A stretch of 64,000 nucleotides of DNA from Ceratobasidium sp. AG-K (GCA_037039685.1 JAWNGF010000010.1:1178001-1242000); one strand, 5' to 3'. Positions 1 through 12,552 are shown, numbered from the stretch's first letter. The notes: generated by a model not told the origin, from the letters alone. Numbers and translations are program-made.

Positions 1-1193
1 TCCGTATGGGTCAACCTGACATCACCCGGAGTAGGAATCCAGGCAACGATGTTTGAGACTTGTAAGCCCCGAGGTATCCGGCATTAGGCATCACAATGAC
101 GTAGAATTTGGCGAGTCAGATTGGGTAAATAAGAAATACCTAGATGTTGCAGGCGGAGGCTCCGTCTTTCTTCGCCTCGGGTTGAGAAATCTGAGTACCT
201 CGGACCCCGTCACAGACGGCACCATGGTATGGATTATCGCTCAATGCATATCCTGTAATTTTGGGGAATACCTGGACCAACAGTCGGCGCTCGACCTCTC
301 TGGCATCCCAACTCAAGACTTCAGCTTCAACAAGACAGACACATCGAACAACATGACCACCTTATATACTACCAGATTCAGCACTCTTGTATGCAAACCG
401 CGTGCATCAGTCGAGACTAGGGAAGTGCTTTTAGATGGCAACGGCAAGCTTCAGGTGCTGGAACACACTGGTGGGTTGGTGCGACAAGGAAACCTCCATC
501 TTGGACAAACACAATTAATGCTTGCAAACGTTTGTATTTTTGAATTACCACTTCTAAACCCAGGCTAAATCAGCCCCGCTTATTCTAGGGCCTATTGCGA
601 TATACTACAGATTCGGTACGGAACCTGAGCTCGACTCTCGAATGAACAGTGATGATTGACATGTACCACCATTCACGCAGGGACCTGAAACAGACTTTGA
701 GGGCATAGGCAGAGCCGCTCAAGTCCAGATGTTCTTTGGCTTTAACCTCGGCAACTCAACTACGACCCCAGTTCTCAAGCCCCAGCCTATCGAGCAGATT
801 ACCGCACAGTATCGACTAGCGCAGCAAGCAGCGTTGCGCTCTTACCTCTCGGGCGAGATCGCTTCAGCTTACGTCCCCGGGCGTGTGCAGGTCACCAAGC
901 TAGTTTTCACAAGTTCGTTGCCTCACATCATCGTCTCGACCATCCTGTTCGCTTCGGTGGCGTTGTTTATCAACTTATGCTACCTTCGATCGGATATGGA
1001 GCAATTTACACTGTTCTCAGTCGCCGCGGTACTGGCCCGGTCGAACGTCGGGGCCGTATGTGAGGATGCCAAGTACGCAGACCACACGGAGAAATGGGGC
1101 GCTCCGGAGGACGCCGGCATCAGGCTAGTGGAAGATCGGCGAGTGTATCTGACGCACAACGGTGGACCGGGGCCATCTCTACATTTGGAGTAG
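1..1193 (+). CDS. Family A multi-pass membrane protein, copy A1 (5' end outside window)
   Basis: Four exons are visible by alignment with the two downstream paralogs: 1-61, 120-529, 589-615 and 681-1193. All junctions keep phase. The part seen is the end of the presumed extracellular region, a CxxC-like pair (CISC), a 9-codon mini-exon, and the last exon. That last exon has a hydrophobic helix of about 24 residues after PGRVQVTKLVFTSSLPHI and ends in the conserved tail GGPGPSLHLE. The final exon is exactly 171 codons, as in A2. The acceptor at 119 (gtcag) was preferred because the nearer gtag would create a stop. I do not recognise the family and give no function. It lies 652 bp upstream of B1 on the same strand. 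Confidence 0.8.
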
Positions 1194-1845
1194 CGTAGTG
1201 AAAATCGTGGAAGGGGCTGCTAGTTAGATCCCCACATTTTAGTTTTCATGTGCATAACTACGCGCGTCGATAAATAGTGCATTGAGTATGGCCCGAACAA
1301 GTTTACTTCGCTGCGCCTCCGCAATCTTGGCAATCTTTGAGATGAAACGTGTGTCCAATCTCCTTTACACTGAATCAACGAGTTGGCCGTTGACCCTACT
1401 TGCTCAAAGTAACGCATATAGGGCCCTAATGCCGGGAAAAGTACGACTTGGCAGTTACCCTTGGCTCGTGTGTTAGCAATCAATTACGCCGGGGGTTTTC
1501 CCTCCGCCTAGTAGTAAAATGCGCTGGAGATCTCTATTATTAGTACAGTACTTAAGCCCACTGTTGCATGAACCCTCCGATCAAAGACCAAGCGTCCCTG
1601 GGGACACAGCGTGTTGTAGGAGAGTCTCTGGGGTCCCGCACGTGGATGCAAATTGATTCCTTCTGTTCACATGAGATGCTCGTGCGTTTCCTGGAGTCTT
1701 CGGCACCTTCTGCTTCGACTTGTTTGAGAGATCAGTTGACAAACCCCAATTGACTTGGATATGATTTACATCGTGATCTAACACCGCCCGCTTAGGGCCA
1801 CTAGAAAAACCTGAATAGCGCATCCTTGGAGCGCACCTACATACC
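1194..1845. other. Intergenic A1-B1, nothing recognised
   Basis: No exon of either array family and no known motif could be aligned here. The short open frames on both strands overlap one another and show no homology that I recognise. It must hold the A1 terminator and the B1 promoter. Confidence 0.5.
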
Positions 1846-3598
1846 ATGATTTGGACGTCGGAACGCTATGCACTAATCTCTATCGCACTGGCATTTGGAA
1901 CCAAGGCTGGGAAGAGTAAGTTGTACACCGTCATCCTCTGCATATCCCAATAAATACCTCACTAGTATGGGCATCTATCCCAATTCATGGCCCTGCTCGA
2001 CTCGAAGACGGGTCCTACAACAGGCATTATGTTGAAGTTTTGCTGGGAACCCCGCTGCAAAATACATCTTTTTCAGTTAGCATTGCTTCTGTGAGCTCGG
2101 CTGCCCACACATCGGAGTGCATTTTCTGTTCGCCCGAAGCAATTTACGACCCCAATCACTCCTCGACTGCTAAATTGAATGTGAGTTAGCGGTTTATTCA
2201 TCTGGAGAATATTCATAGTGTGACATGCGTCCTCCAGCTCGAGAATAAAACTTTTGGAGACGCTAAATATCGCGGGAGTCGTGGCCAAGAAACTGTGGTT
2301 TTAGGGGGCATTCTCCAGGCTTTGGAATCGCCAATAAGTACGTAACAAAATGAAGCAAAATCCTTGCTAAGATATCAATACATTCAGATTTTGTCGAATA
2401 TGTGTCACCGACTTACAGTCTACCTGTGGTTGGAGGTATGATCAGCGGATGTGAAACGAGTACACATACTGACTCCAGCTCGCTTCGACCAGGCAACTTG
2501 GGACTATTCGTGCCCCCTCTGAATGAATCCCTTGCCCCAGGCTTAAGTCCAGCAAGGAGCATTTTTTTGCGCATGCATGAGCAAGGTCAATTGCTCAACC
2601 CAGTCTGGGGACTACGTCTAGGTGGAGAGAACCCTCGACTGACAATCGGTGCGCTCGACCCAAACGAGTACCAAGGTGAAATCAATTGGGTCCCAGTGCT
2701 GACAGAGGGTGGATTTCCCGTGATTGAGGTGGATACGATAAGGGGATACCAAGGAAACATGTTCCCCTACCAGTACCCCATTAAAGTGCGGCTCGATAGC
2801 TGTAGGTCGCTGCTATTACGAATGAGGTTCTCCTTTAACTACTTATTACTAGATTCTAACATTATAGGTATCCCAGACCTGGCGACGTACAGGATGAACG
2901 AGACTCTTCTAGGGCCACAAGATTTTACCGAGCCTACAGTAAACAACTTGAGCTTTGCAGTTCGGTGTGATGATATGATGATGCCAAACAACCCCGTCGA
3001 GCTATCGGCTGAGATTAACGGTACGCCTCCCCTCCAATCAACAGGCTATTCTCCTAGTGCTAATACGTCCCGGACCATAGGTGTTGTGTACCCACTGAGT
3101 CCTCAGGAGATAACCCTACCCTCAAGCCAGTCAAATCAATCATCTGCCACCAAAGTCTGTAACGTGGGGGTGTACGAGCTCAAAAATTCTCTACATGAAT
3201 ATTTGTTTGGACTTCCATTTGTACGAAGCATGTATATGTGAGTACTGGTTATCTAGTCAGACAATTCCGGTCTGAAAACGCGATACTGCAGTGCATTCCG
3301 ATTTCCGACGCAAGACTGTCCCGGCTACTGGGGGTTTGCCACTCCCAAAGGCAGCCCAACCCCTACAGCAACACAGACGCCTCGTACCACTCCCACTGAC
3401 GCTGATACATGCCTGTCGTTTATCAAGCCCACCTCCACTCCCACTCCAACTACCACGGCCCATTCTGGATTATTCGGGTCAAGTGGAGAGAGGTACGCAG
3501 TATACGCCAGGCCTGATGACCAGTGGGTAGAGTTGAGGGGTATAAACGATCTTAAGATACACAAGGTTACGGGTGAATCAGCGCGGAAGGGGGCGTAG
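1846..3598 (+). CDS. Family B secreted pepsin-like protein, copy B1 (pseudoprotease)
   Basis: Eight exons: 1846-1915, 1966-2180, 2238-2337, 2388-2435, 2493-2801, 2853-3020, 3081-3237, 3292-3598. They sum to 458 codons (457 aa). Residues 1-23 look like a signal peptide. The pepsin fold shows in LLGTPLQNTSFSVSI (N-lobe strand, where the DTGS loop should follow), LRLGGENPRLTIGALDP, EINWVPV and the late FVRSMYM strand. The first catalytic DTG is replaced (SIASVSS). The second site keeps an Asp but reads DSY instead of DTG. The family is normally a two-Asp endopeptidase, so catalysis is unlikely. The C-terminal tail is Thr/Pro-rich. A ligand-binding or scaffold role would be inference only. B1 is more diverged than B2 and B3, with GTPLQ for GTPPQ. 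Confidence 0.82.
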
Positions 3599-4507
3599 AT
3601 TGGATTGGTTCCCTTGTCCGTGTTTGACGACAGTATGCCAAATGGTGCTGTATTTTGGCTTGCCAATCCCATATGAGCAAAGAGACGATTAGATTTAAAC
3701 GGCATACACTCATTCTAATTGCCAGATCGTGAAGGCAAATTTCGAGCAGTTCCTATATTTTCTCATATCTCGAGCGATCCATTCTAATCTCTAGGTTTCC
3801 AGCGATAGAAAGCGAACGTCGAGTTGTGGCAGGATTACCTAATCTTTAAGACACTTTCTGTCGAGCTGTAGGTTTTTGGAGAACCGTACTTCCCTTCAGT
3901 CCTGTCCTTAAGTGGAGCACCACGAACAGTCAACTCGACATAAGCAAGTATCAACCCGCCCTGGGCCTAGTAGAGTCGAGTCCGATATCTCTCAATGCTG
4001 TTTTGGAGATTTTCGTTTATATATATATATCGGAATTGCAAGAGTCCATAAGAGGATACTCATCCCTAAGAACTAACTGGCTCCATCTGTGACAAATCTG
4101 GAGCGCTCGGGGTCGATTAGAATTTCGCCGACGTTATACTGCACTTGGGGCGCGTTGAAACGATGTCCAAGTTCACATAGTGACTCGAAAATACTGAATG
4201 GCGGGATTGGTTCTGGCGGCGATCTTGCCCTCGAGGCGGTCCGGTGCCCAACGAGCATGGAGATCCCGATGATCACAATGAGTACTCGGCCCGAAAAGGA
4301 CAAGTGGGGGGTTTGCAAGACTATCTGGGGTCCTATCCCATTCTGTTGATGAGAGCTCCCAAAAGTCCAATCGAATTGCTAATCGAGCACGCGTCAGCCA
4401 CAAGCTCACAACCATCCTCTAAATATTGATTTGATTCGTGGTCCTCAGTGAAAGTAAATATAGGGAGAAGCGCCCAGGTGATATGTCTTGAGATGAGCTT
4501 GTACACC
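3599..4507. other. Intergenic B1-B2
   Basis: No exon of either family aligns here. A short TA run lies at about 4017-4031. Overlapping frames on both strands around 4073-4430 show no recognisable domain. One minus-strand frame (4318-4073) looks mildly protein-like but has no partner exons. B2 begins at 4508. Confidence 0.5.
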
Positions 4508-6220
4508 ATGCGCTGGAATTTTGCACGGCTCGTTTCACTTGTAGTGGGCGCACTCACCGCCAATGCGGACAAGAGCAAGTGCGGCATTGTCGTAATTCGT
4601 GCGAACTAATGATCGTGGTCCTTCTAGCATGGGTATCTCTGCCGATTCATGGACCCGCGCGTCTCGAAGACTACTCGCTCAACAGACATCAAGCTGATGT
4701 TTCGTTGGGTACTCCGCCACAGAATGCATCGTTCTTTGTAAGCATCGGTGCGACACCCACATACACACTCACGCCAGAGTGTCTCTTTTGCCCGCCCGAA
4801 GGCATGTATGACTTGCGCTATTCCTCTACCGCGAATTTGACGGTGAGTTGACTCTTACGGCTTCATCGAGACCTGCCGCAAGATCATGTATTGTTCAGTC
4901 AGACAGATGGGTAAGCTCCAACGCAAGTGGGGCGCGAGGCAGCAAAACCATCACGCTGGGCGGTGTTATACAAGATAAGCATGCTCCTATCGGTAGGTAA
5001 CAACATCACTCCGTGCGCAGTTATTGATGTATTTTGGTAAGTATTCGTTGATAACATGCCGCCAAATTTCGTTGCTCGATTTTCTGGAGGTATGAGGTTC
5101 GGCTTTGGCAGGATAAGCATTAGCTAAATTGAGCTGAGTGTAGGTCACCTAGGACTATATGTGCCACCAATGAACAACACTGTTGATCGTGCAAGGAGTA
5201 TTATGCATCGTCTAGACGAACAAGGCCAACTTCTCAATCCGGTCTGGGGACTTCGCCTGGGTGGCGAGAATCCCCGGCTGACAATTGGCGCACTGGATCC
5301 GAACGAATACCAAGGCGAGATTAATTGGGTGCCAATGACACTCGATCAGAATGGAATCCCTATGATCCAAGTGGATTCGCTGAGAGGATACCAAGGAAAT
5401 GTAGTTCCCTTGCAATATCCCATTACCGCATGGATGGATAGCTGTAGGTTTACTATCACAGATCGTGCCATGCTTATATCCACGTCTCTCCCAGTCGCTA
5501 GAAGCATTGTCCTCCCTGACGTGTCAACCATAATAACCAGCACTCTCCTTGGCCCGCAGCATGTGTACATGGGCAGAGACAATCAATCCTTTGCGGTTGA
5601 GTGTAATAACTCGGTAACGCCAAATAATCCCGTCGAGTTCTCTGTTGGGATCAACGGTGCGCTCGCATTACTACTAGCACAGCGATGCATCCGAACCTAT
5701 GCTCATAATATCCAGGGGTTTTGTATCCTATCAACCAGCTTGACCTAGTTCGAGCCGAGAGCTCGCTCTCTCCGGCGAGAAATTCTTGTCACGTTGGTAT
5801 CGCACAGTCTGACGACTCGACTTTTGGTCTCGGAGTTACGTTTCTTCGAAGCGTTTACCTGTAAGTATTGGTTATCTAACCTTGTGAGTACATTTGAGAG
5901 ATCGTATTTCCAGAGCCTTCCGATTCCCGTCGGAAACCTGTCCTGGGTACTGGGGATTCGCTACTCCCAAAGGTAGCCCAGTGCCATCGCCAACACAAAT
6001 GCCTAGAACTACCCCAACTGACGCGGGTAAATGCTTGTCGTTTGTCAAGCCAACCTCTACTCCCACTCCGACTATTGCAAGCTGTACTGGGCTGCTGGGC
6101 TCGAACGGGAAGAAGTACCGGATAAATGAGAGACCTGACGAGGAATGGGTGCAGCTAAGGGGTGCAGACGAGCTCAAGGAACGCAAGGTTACGGGCAGTA
6201 AAGCTGGTTTTGGGGGTTGA
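4508..6220 (+). CDS. Family B secreted pepsin-like protein, copy B2 (pseudoprotease)
   Basis: Eight exons: 4508-4574, 4628-4842, 4899-4992, 5042-5089, 5144-5443, 5495-5656, 5716-5860, 5914-6220. They give 446 codons (445 aa). An N-terminal signal peptide precedes the first intron, whose donor is GC (gcaagt) where B1 uses GT. The N-lobe motif SLGTPPQNASFFVSIGATPT keeps the pepsin strand but has lost the DTGS catalytic loop. The C-lobe keeps AWMDSFAR where DTG(T/S) is expected. LRLGGENPRLTIGALDP and EINWVPM match the pepsin central region, and FLRSVYL matches the last-strand motif before a Pro/Thr-rich tail. It is an intact paralog of B1 and B3 and probably inactive as a protease. It is followed by A2 rather than preceded by an A copy. 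Confidence 0.87.
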
Positions 6221-6894
6221 TTCAGTGCCATGTCTGCGTCATATTGTGCCTCGGAGACTTCTATTGCATCAGTAATGTAGGGTAATAATCTATTTGATAT
6301 ATATAGTTTGAGAAAGCAGTCACTAAATGCCTGCGTAGTTTCGTACTGCACCCGCGGAAGCACAAAACAAACTCCTTGCCGCAGGGAACCGCGCCACATT
6401 CGGTCGGAGTGCGCCAGTCGACGCGGTCTGGTGCAGACCTTCATGTGCCAACCATGGTGGATCTGCATACACGCCTGCGTCACGGGAAGATGGGAACCAC
6501 CCATCGTTGATATGGGTAATGCCTTCCTCCGGTCTGATACAACTCATCCACAAACGTTCCCTCCCAGACCTACTTCACCATTGAAGGGGCAATCGTAGGC
6601 CGTTAGCTCGCTCTCCCGAGCCCAGGCTCAGTCTAATTATTGCACTGTGACCACATATCACGGAGGGCTACAATTAAACGATCCTCGAGGCGCCATCGTG
6701 CGTAAAAAGAAGCATTAAGAAGCCGAATGCTGGTCGGGAACCCGAATCACGCGAAGCCAAAACAAGGAGGCAAAAAGCAAGAACCTCAAAACGACTTGGA
6801 GTGGCAGGGGTCAAGAACGATCACTTTGAAAAGGAGTACCATCAGATTGACATGCTGTCCCCCAGATTGTATCGGACACCCTGAGACTGTTGCC
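6221..6894. promoter_or_regulatory. B2-A2 intergenic; A-family upstream block
   Basis: No B or A exon lies here. The last 120 bp share short blocks with the region upstream of A3, an AAGCCAAAA segment followed by GTGGAGTGGC. This suggests that duplicated promoter or 5' UTR sequence is retained before both A genes. The exact start and role are inference. Confidence 0.35.
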
Positions 6895-9420
6895 ATGCCC
6901 CCAATTACTGCACCTAGTACCAGTACTTATCTATATCCTCGTATCCTTGGTAGCAATACTGAAGACCTTGCCCACCGCTCCATGTCTTATCACTCGAGAG
7001 AACTCATCGAACTTGAGCTACTAGATCTTCCTCGCACTCAGTCTGACCACTCACATTCCTTGCGTTCTCATTTTCCGGAAAAAGGGCTCGAAACAGTCTG
7101 TTCCGATCAGCCAGCAGTCTCCAAGGGAGCCAACGCTGGGAGAGCACGCGAGGTCTTTCGAAAGCTCTGGCTGACGGCATTTCTACCTGTGGTTGCGTTC
7201 GCATATCTTGCATTCTGCTATGTGGCTGCTACACGCTTAGTCCTGGTTCGGATTTGGAAGATTGACCAACCAGCGGAGCATCTCTGTGCGTCCTCAGATT
7301 CAGCAATTGTAGGTAGTGTTAATGTAGTTTTGCCAAGATGGAATCAAGGCTGGAGTCACAACGATCAACATTATCGTGGTGGCAATTTCGCTCTTGCCAC
7401 TCAAAACGCTCCTAGATGACGTCAAGGTGAGTTGTCACGATGGCGTTTAGCGACACGATCTACTCACGAGCGCCATGACAGAGTGAGGAGTTTTTCCGGG
7501 CGCTCCATAAATCGGATTCGGGTGTGCCTCTCAAGGATGTCAACAGCGTGTCTATCCCGTCCAATACCTTTGTGCGGAGCGCGCAAGCAATACTGAAAAA
7601 CCGCACCTCCAGTACGCGTATATTTGTTCGATAGCATAGCCTACACAACTGAGTGGGATATAGAGTATTATGCAGGTGCTATCCTATCCGGCATCACGGC
7701 TGCATTGATATCTTCGCTTGCTCCTGCTGCTCGTAAGTGCCAACTTCATTTTTGAGTTGGGTGGACCAGATTGTCAAATCTGTTTGACAGTGTCAGTTGG
7801 TTTGGTATCGGCTGACAGTGACGTTGTGGCTATCCAGGTTGGTGCGATTGGGATCGACAGTGCATACAGGTCAGCCACCTCAGCACGCCGCAGATGTCCC
7901 CCTGCTGACTGCCACATAGGTTTGGATCTAGTCTTGAAGCGATTATAGCCAACCAAGCATTTCAAGATAAGGCTGGCGAGGCGGCTTCCATGGGATGGGT
8001 TCAAAATGTGCTCGGTAAGAATCGGCACCTCTTTCAGTGCCTTATATACTCAAGTTGACTTGTATACGGAGATCAGGTGCCGAGATTGCGTTTCTGTCAG
8101 CGTCATCTAGATATGGCGTCCCGGTGCCGCTGAACATTGCTCCTAACACTCGCGCACGCTATCTTACGGACGTAGTAATTATGGATCCGATCTGCAATTG
8201 GACGGTCCCCACCGTTCCTCCAGTGGCAGATGACGACCCTCTCGATATCATCTCAAAGGTTACATTTAGCCTATCCAAATTTGGAATCCTGATTGAGATG
8301 TTCCAGTCGAGCCTCAGTGAGTACTTTGGCCTTCGAGTCGCTAGCTGTCAGCTAATGGAACCTCCAAAGGGTCTACATGGCAAAAGCGCAAGGCTCTGGA
8401 TGTTGCGGGTGATTCTCAGCTGAGCCTCTTCTATGTTATGAACTTGACCACTTCAGCTCCGGACACGAGTGGAAGTATGGCATGGGTAATAACCCAATGC
8501 ACATCCTGCACTGAACCAAACTACGCCTCCGACCAGTCGAAACTTGACCTATCAGAGCTGCCAACTGAGGTCTATAGCTTCAGTGTCAATAGTACTAATA
8601 CAACCACCTCATATACAACCCAATATAGCATTCTCGTGTGCAACCCACGAATCTCAATCGAGACCAGGGAGGTTGTTCTTGACGGCACGGGCAAGGTAGA
8701 TGTCCTTGAGAACACTGGATTGAGTAGACAAGGAAACCTCCATTTCTTGCAAACCAACCTATTGCTTGCAAACGTTAGTAGGCATGAACAACCGTTCCAT
8801 GATTGCGCTGATGTCATTATCCTACAGGACCTGATGAAGTACACTAGCGACTCAGTACGAAACATCCAACCTCACGCAAGTTTCAATACTGACAAAACAC
8901 ATTACAGGGGCCAGAGACAGAGTTCGATGATATGGGGAGAGCAGCCCAGGTCAAGATGTTCTTTGGCTCCAACCTTGGCAACTCGACCAAAACTCCGGTG
9001 CTCAAGCCCCAGTCCATCGAGAAAATCACCGAGGAATTTGCGCTGGCGCAACGAGCAGCTCTGCGTACATACCTATCGGGCGTCTTGGGCACATCCTATG
9101 TTCCAGGACGTGTTCAGGTCAACATGCTTGTTTTTACGAGTTCGCTACCTCACATCGTCATCTCGACCATCCTTTTCACCTTGGTCGCTCTTTTTATCAA
9201 CCTTTGCTATCTTCGGCCAAATATGGAGCAGTTTACGCTGTTTTCTATTGCGGCAGTACTCTCCCGGTCAAACGTGGGATCTGTATGCGAAGATGCAAAG
9301 TACGCGGGGCGCACACAGGGAGGAAGAACATCGGGGGACGCTGCTATGGAGCTGATCGAGGATAGGCGACTGTTTCTAACCAAAAGTGGTGGGCCGGGTC
9401 CTTCATTGTCCATCAAGTAA
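6895..9420 (+). CDS. Family A multi-pass membrane protein, copy A2 (complete)
   Basis: Ten exons: 6895-7285, 7338-7426, 7482-7611, 7664-7732, 7791-7869, 7920-8014, 8077-8316, 8370-8773, 8828-8854, 8908-9420. They sum to 679 codons with every phase matching A3. Hydrophobic helices lie near residues 90-115 (FLPVVAFAYLAFCYVAATRL), 135-155, 205-225, and one near 580-605. Between the last two is a region of about 350 residues with TDVVIMDPICNW and a CTSC pair, likely exposed outside the membrane. The tail ends in GGPGPSLSIK. The N-terminus is Ser/Thr-rich. The ATG at 6895 was chosen because A3 aligns from its own ATG at the matching place; an upstream in-frame start at 6727 is possible. The family is not recognised. 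The gene is intact. Confidence 0.85.
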
Positions 9421-9782
9421 TGTCGACCGAGATCAGAAAAGAACCTAGCTTGTTTGTGGTGTTTGTTTAGCTTCAGCTACAGGTTCGGACATACAGTTTG
9501 TTAGCGTACAAACTGTAACACTCTGAATTCGATGGTTGACATTCAGCCAGTTACAAATGTAAATTTGTAATCAATACATGAACAAAATCGCATATAGGGT
9601 GCGAAGTTGTTCGAGCTGTACAAATTCAGGGCTGACTCCTCGTATGGTACCCAACATCCTCCAACTTCTTGCCGTCTCGATCCCCTTCCAAATCGACTGA
9701 CAAGGCGCAAGCAGCCCATTATCTTAGAACATCGCAGAACACTTTTATCTATTACTTTTAACACACTCAACAGTCATATACC
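9421..9782. other. Spacer between A2 and a transposase relic, nothing recognised
   Basis: This is the 3' flank of A2. It contains no exon of either array family and no recognised domain on either strand. Confidence 0.5.
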
Positions 9783-10133
9783 GTGACTCCTTCTCGTCGC
9801 ATTGTTTCCTCGTCTGGAGATGGGCCTTGGGAAGAGACAGGATGTATGTGGGTTTGTGTGGTTGCATATGACGCCGGGTACAAGAGACATGTTGCTCGCT
9901 CAAAACCACACCTTACCAAACCAATGATGGCAAAGCGTCGCGCATGGGCACGCTCAAATACCGGGCACGACCGGGACAACACTATTTGGACTGGCGAGGT
10001 CCACATCGATAAGAAAGGAGTGCCTCGAAAAATCATGGTCGCCCGCTGCGCAAACAAAGTCTTCCTGCCCGAATGCTTGGTCTCAAGGATTTATCTCCAA
10101 CTACAAAAAAATTCTCACGCGTCACATGACTAA
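9783..10133 (+). pseudogene. Degenerate Tc1/mariner-like transposase fragment
   Basis: An open stretch encodes a piece resembling the segment of Tc1-like transposases between the DNA-binding domain and the first catalytic Asp. It reads GYKRHVARSKPHLTKPMMAK, then RRAWAR, then IWTGEVHIDKKG where a TDE/SDE catalytic motif would normally sit. The catalytic Asp is replaced by Gly, and no upstream helix-turn-helix or downstream DDE residues could be joined. The call rests on motif resemblance only. It lies just left of the pogo element and may be unrelated to it. Confidence 0.5.
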
Positions 10134-10160
10134 ATGCGCACAGCCACAGATATAAATATA

Positions 10161-10182
10161 CCGTGGGTCACGTGGAAGCGGA
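10161..10182. repeat. Pogo element left terminal inverted repeat
   Basis: It starts CCGTGGGTCACGTGGAAGCG and is an exact reverse complement of the right end. A shortened copy of its inner GAAGCGGA motif recurs a few bases further in, which could be a subterminal binding site. Confidence 0.93.
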
Positions 10183-10350
10183 ATCCGACCGTGAAGCGGA
10201 AATTTTGTTCCTGTGTGTCCGGTCACCATCTTTTCTGCCCCAAAACTACGTGTATTATAGCGTTACAATAGCTGCTCTAATATACTGTGCTTAAACCGCC
10301 AAAAAATATGTAAATAATTGCAAGAGGGACACTTCAACGGGGTCCCGTGA

Positions 10351-12299
10351 TCAATCCTCAGCCTCTAAATTCAAATCCGCCAAAGCAGACTCGATTTCAG
10401 GCTCGATGGATGTACGTGGCAACTCCCTCTGGGTCGCACCTGTCTGGCGACCTCTCCCGCGACCGCGTGCCCGCGTGCCACGCCCACGAGATGATCTGGT
10501 TTGAGCGGTTGTTGTCTGTGACTCTTTTGCGTGCCGAATCAACTCGATCTCCCGTTGCTCGTACACACGTGCGTGTCCAACCCGCCCTCTCCTGGGATTT
10601 GGTTTCTTGCTCTTGTTGTGAGCATGTTGGAGCTGTCGGACCTCCTCCTCAAGAATGACGTTCCGTGCCTTGGATCCATCATACATCTCGAGGACATTGT
10701 CTAGTGCCTCCCGAAGAGTGCTCGGGCTGGCCGTATCATCACGAGCGATTGCCCTACATTGCTCCACAACCGAAATTCGGTGAAGGTGCGTGCTATCCTT
10801 ATTTGCTAAGACTTTGGAGCCACGGTCGGACTGGCTCTTGTCCCCTTCGTGTTGCTGTTGCGCACGTGCCTGAGACTCACGCATGACATCGCTCCAATAT
10901 GGGTTGTAAGGGTGTATGCCAGTTGACTCAAATGACGATTTGATGAGCTCCGGGGTGTACGCACGAGTTCAAGCCTTGTGTAGCAGTCTACGAGTGATAA
11001 TTTAACTAGACATCCCTCACCTAATGACCCAACTCACTCAGCAAAATTAGACTTGGTTACAGTCAAGTGTTGACAAAGCTTTTCATCCACTGCTTGCCCA
11101 TAGTATCTTTGAAGGACCTGGAATACTACCTGATCCAAAGGTTGCAAAAAATCGGTTGTGTGGCTTGGTAACCCAATGACAATGATCCGGGCCTTGAATG
11201 CATAGTCAAGGAATTCATGTGTCAAGTGGGACCCGTGCCCGTCCAGAATCAAGCCTCTCCACTCCCCATTAAGCCTAGGGCTGTAGCATAAGTGTGACTT
11301 TGTTTGGTGAATATATGCACTCACGCTTTGTCAGTGGTCCACCGGTCAAATGCCTTGATGTACTCTGCTCCCAGCTTGTTATCAGTCCAACCACTCTCCG
11401 ACACAGCGCACAATGTGTCAGCCAGGAGTGGGCTATTCTCAGACCATGATGAGAGTACGTATTTGCCTTTCATTATGATCATTGGGGGGAGAACCGTGCC
11501 ATCAGCACAAATGCACTCGATTGTGGTGATGGTCTCTCGGCTGCCATCTTACCAATTATTTAGCAATATCCTATGTGATTGGTTGAACTTACAATCCTTA
11601 GGACCTCCCGCATAGCCATCACGGTGATCGCGGGTCAGAATGACCACCATTTCCAGCCCTGTTATCCCGAGCATGAAACCCTTCTCATCCATGTTAAATA
11701 TATTTGCTATGCAGATCCCGTACTTCTGCAGTGTATCGTGTAGCTATAATACATCAATAATCTTTAAGTGTTCAGACCTTTGCTGCACTCACCATGATAT
11801 AAAACTCCATAATATATTCAGGGTTTCTTGCCATCACCCGCTGTTGAGCAATCCTCTTTTTTGTAGTCAATTTAAAGTCGGGATGCCGAATGAGGACCCT
11901 CCAATACCAGTTTTCTCCAATCTCGGAGTCACTAGTGCCACGCCGGTGGTCCAGAATTGATTTAGCGTGTGCAACTACCTGTGGTATTTGGGCTGGGAGG
12001 AAGTGGCGCTCCATCTCGTGGCACCAGACAAGTATCTCGAATTCCTCGGAGTCGGACAGCAGCTGTTCACTTTTATGAGCCTCCTGACGTGTTTTTTGCC
12101 TGTTCATTCAATACCACGGTGTCGTGTAAGGGACTCCCCGGTGTTTTGCTGCTTTGTTGATCTTGTAGCGGCCAGACATGATGTCTTCAACAGCTAGTTT
12201 CATTGCCTCTTCCTTCAACTGCATTTCCTCGCGCTTTCTATGGTACGTTAGATCATTTTATCAACATAAGGGACCAGCCCGAACTCACTTCTTTGACAT
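10351..12299 (-). pseudogene. Pogo/CENP-B-type transposase with in-frame stop
   Basis: The ATG at 12299 opens a psq-type helix-turn-helix (MKLAVEDIMSGRYKINKAAK). A CENP-B/Tc5-like DNA-binding domain follows at about 12107-11772. The DDE core shows NMDEKGF (first Asp, about 11690-11670) and LILDGHGSHLT (second Asp), then PSHTTDFLQPLDQVVF. It ends with a TGIHPYNP motif and an Arg/Gly-rich tail (ending 10351). At least five introns are needed. A TGA at 12110-12108 interrupts the frame between the helix-turn-helix and the CENP-B domain, where an Arg (CGA) would read naturally. That makes this copy probably non-autonomous. No other lesion was noticed. Confidence 0.82.
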
Positions 12300-12528
12300 T
12301 TTGGGGAGGTGCGAAGACAAAGAGTGGGCCGGATCACGTGTTTCCGCTTCCCGGTCAAATTGATCAAACCCCCCTCCTTGACCGAACAGCTGCTTTCTTA
12401 GCGAGGAGAGCAAACCAAAGAAAATGGATTTGTACAAATATTAAGTAGCGGATAAGGATTGTACATGTTAATTTTTAGACCACGGCGTGAGCTACTTCGC
12501 CTCTACGGGGCGAACACTTGAATTCTTA

Positions 12529-12550
12529 TCCGCTTCCACGTGACCCACGG
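12529..12550. repeat. Pogo element right terminal inverted repeat
   Basis: Exact inverted partner of the left end, followed directly by the TA duplication at 12551-12552. Confidence 0.93.
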
Positions 12551-12552
12551 TA

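Larger units (their letters stand above)
10161..12550 (-). mobile_element. Pogo-type DNA transposon with TA target duplication
   Basis: Perfect 22-bp inverted repeats end the element (10161-10182 and 12529-12550). TA dinucleotides flank both sides (10159-10160 and 12551-12552), the normal target duplication of the Tc1/mariner/pogo superfamily. The 2,390-bp element holds one intron-containing transposase gene on the minus strand. It sits between A2 and A3, so it separates two members of the tandem array. Confidence 0.92.

Noticed and set aside
105..119. Stop codon in A1 if the first acceptor (gtag) is used
   Set aside because: The next acceptor (gtcag, 119) keeps phase and matches the paralogs, so the gene need not be broken there.
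4017..4031. TA dinucleotide run
   Set aside because: Short simple repeat with no evident role.
4073..4430. Possible gene or gene remnant between B1 and B2
   Set aside because: Frames on both strands overlap and none shows a family motif or joinable exons.
5872..6504. Minus-strand frame of 210 codons
   Set aside because: Antisense to the last exon of B2. A similar antisense frame occurs over the same exon of B1 (3325-3705) because of the shared Thr/Pro-rich coding, so it is a shadow.
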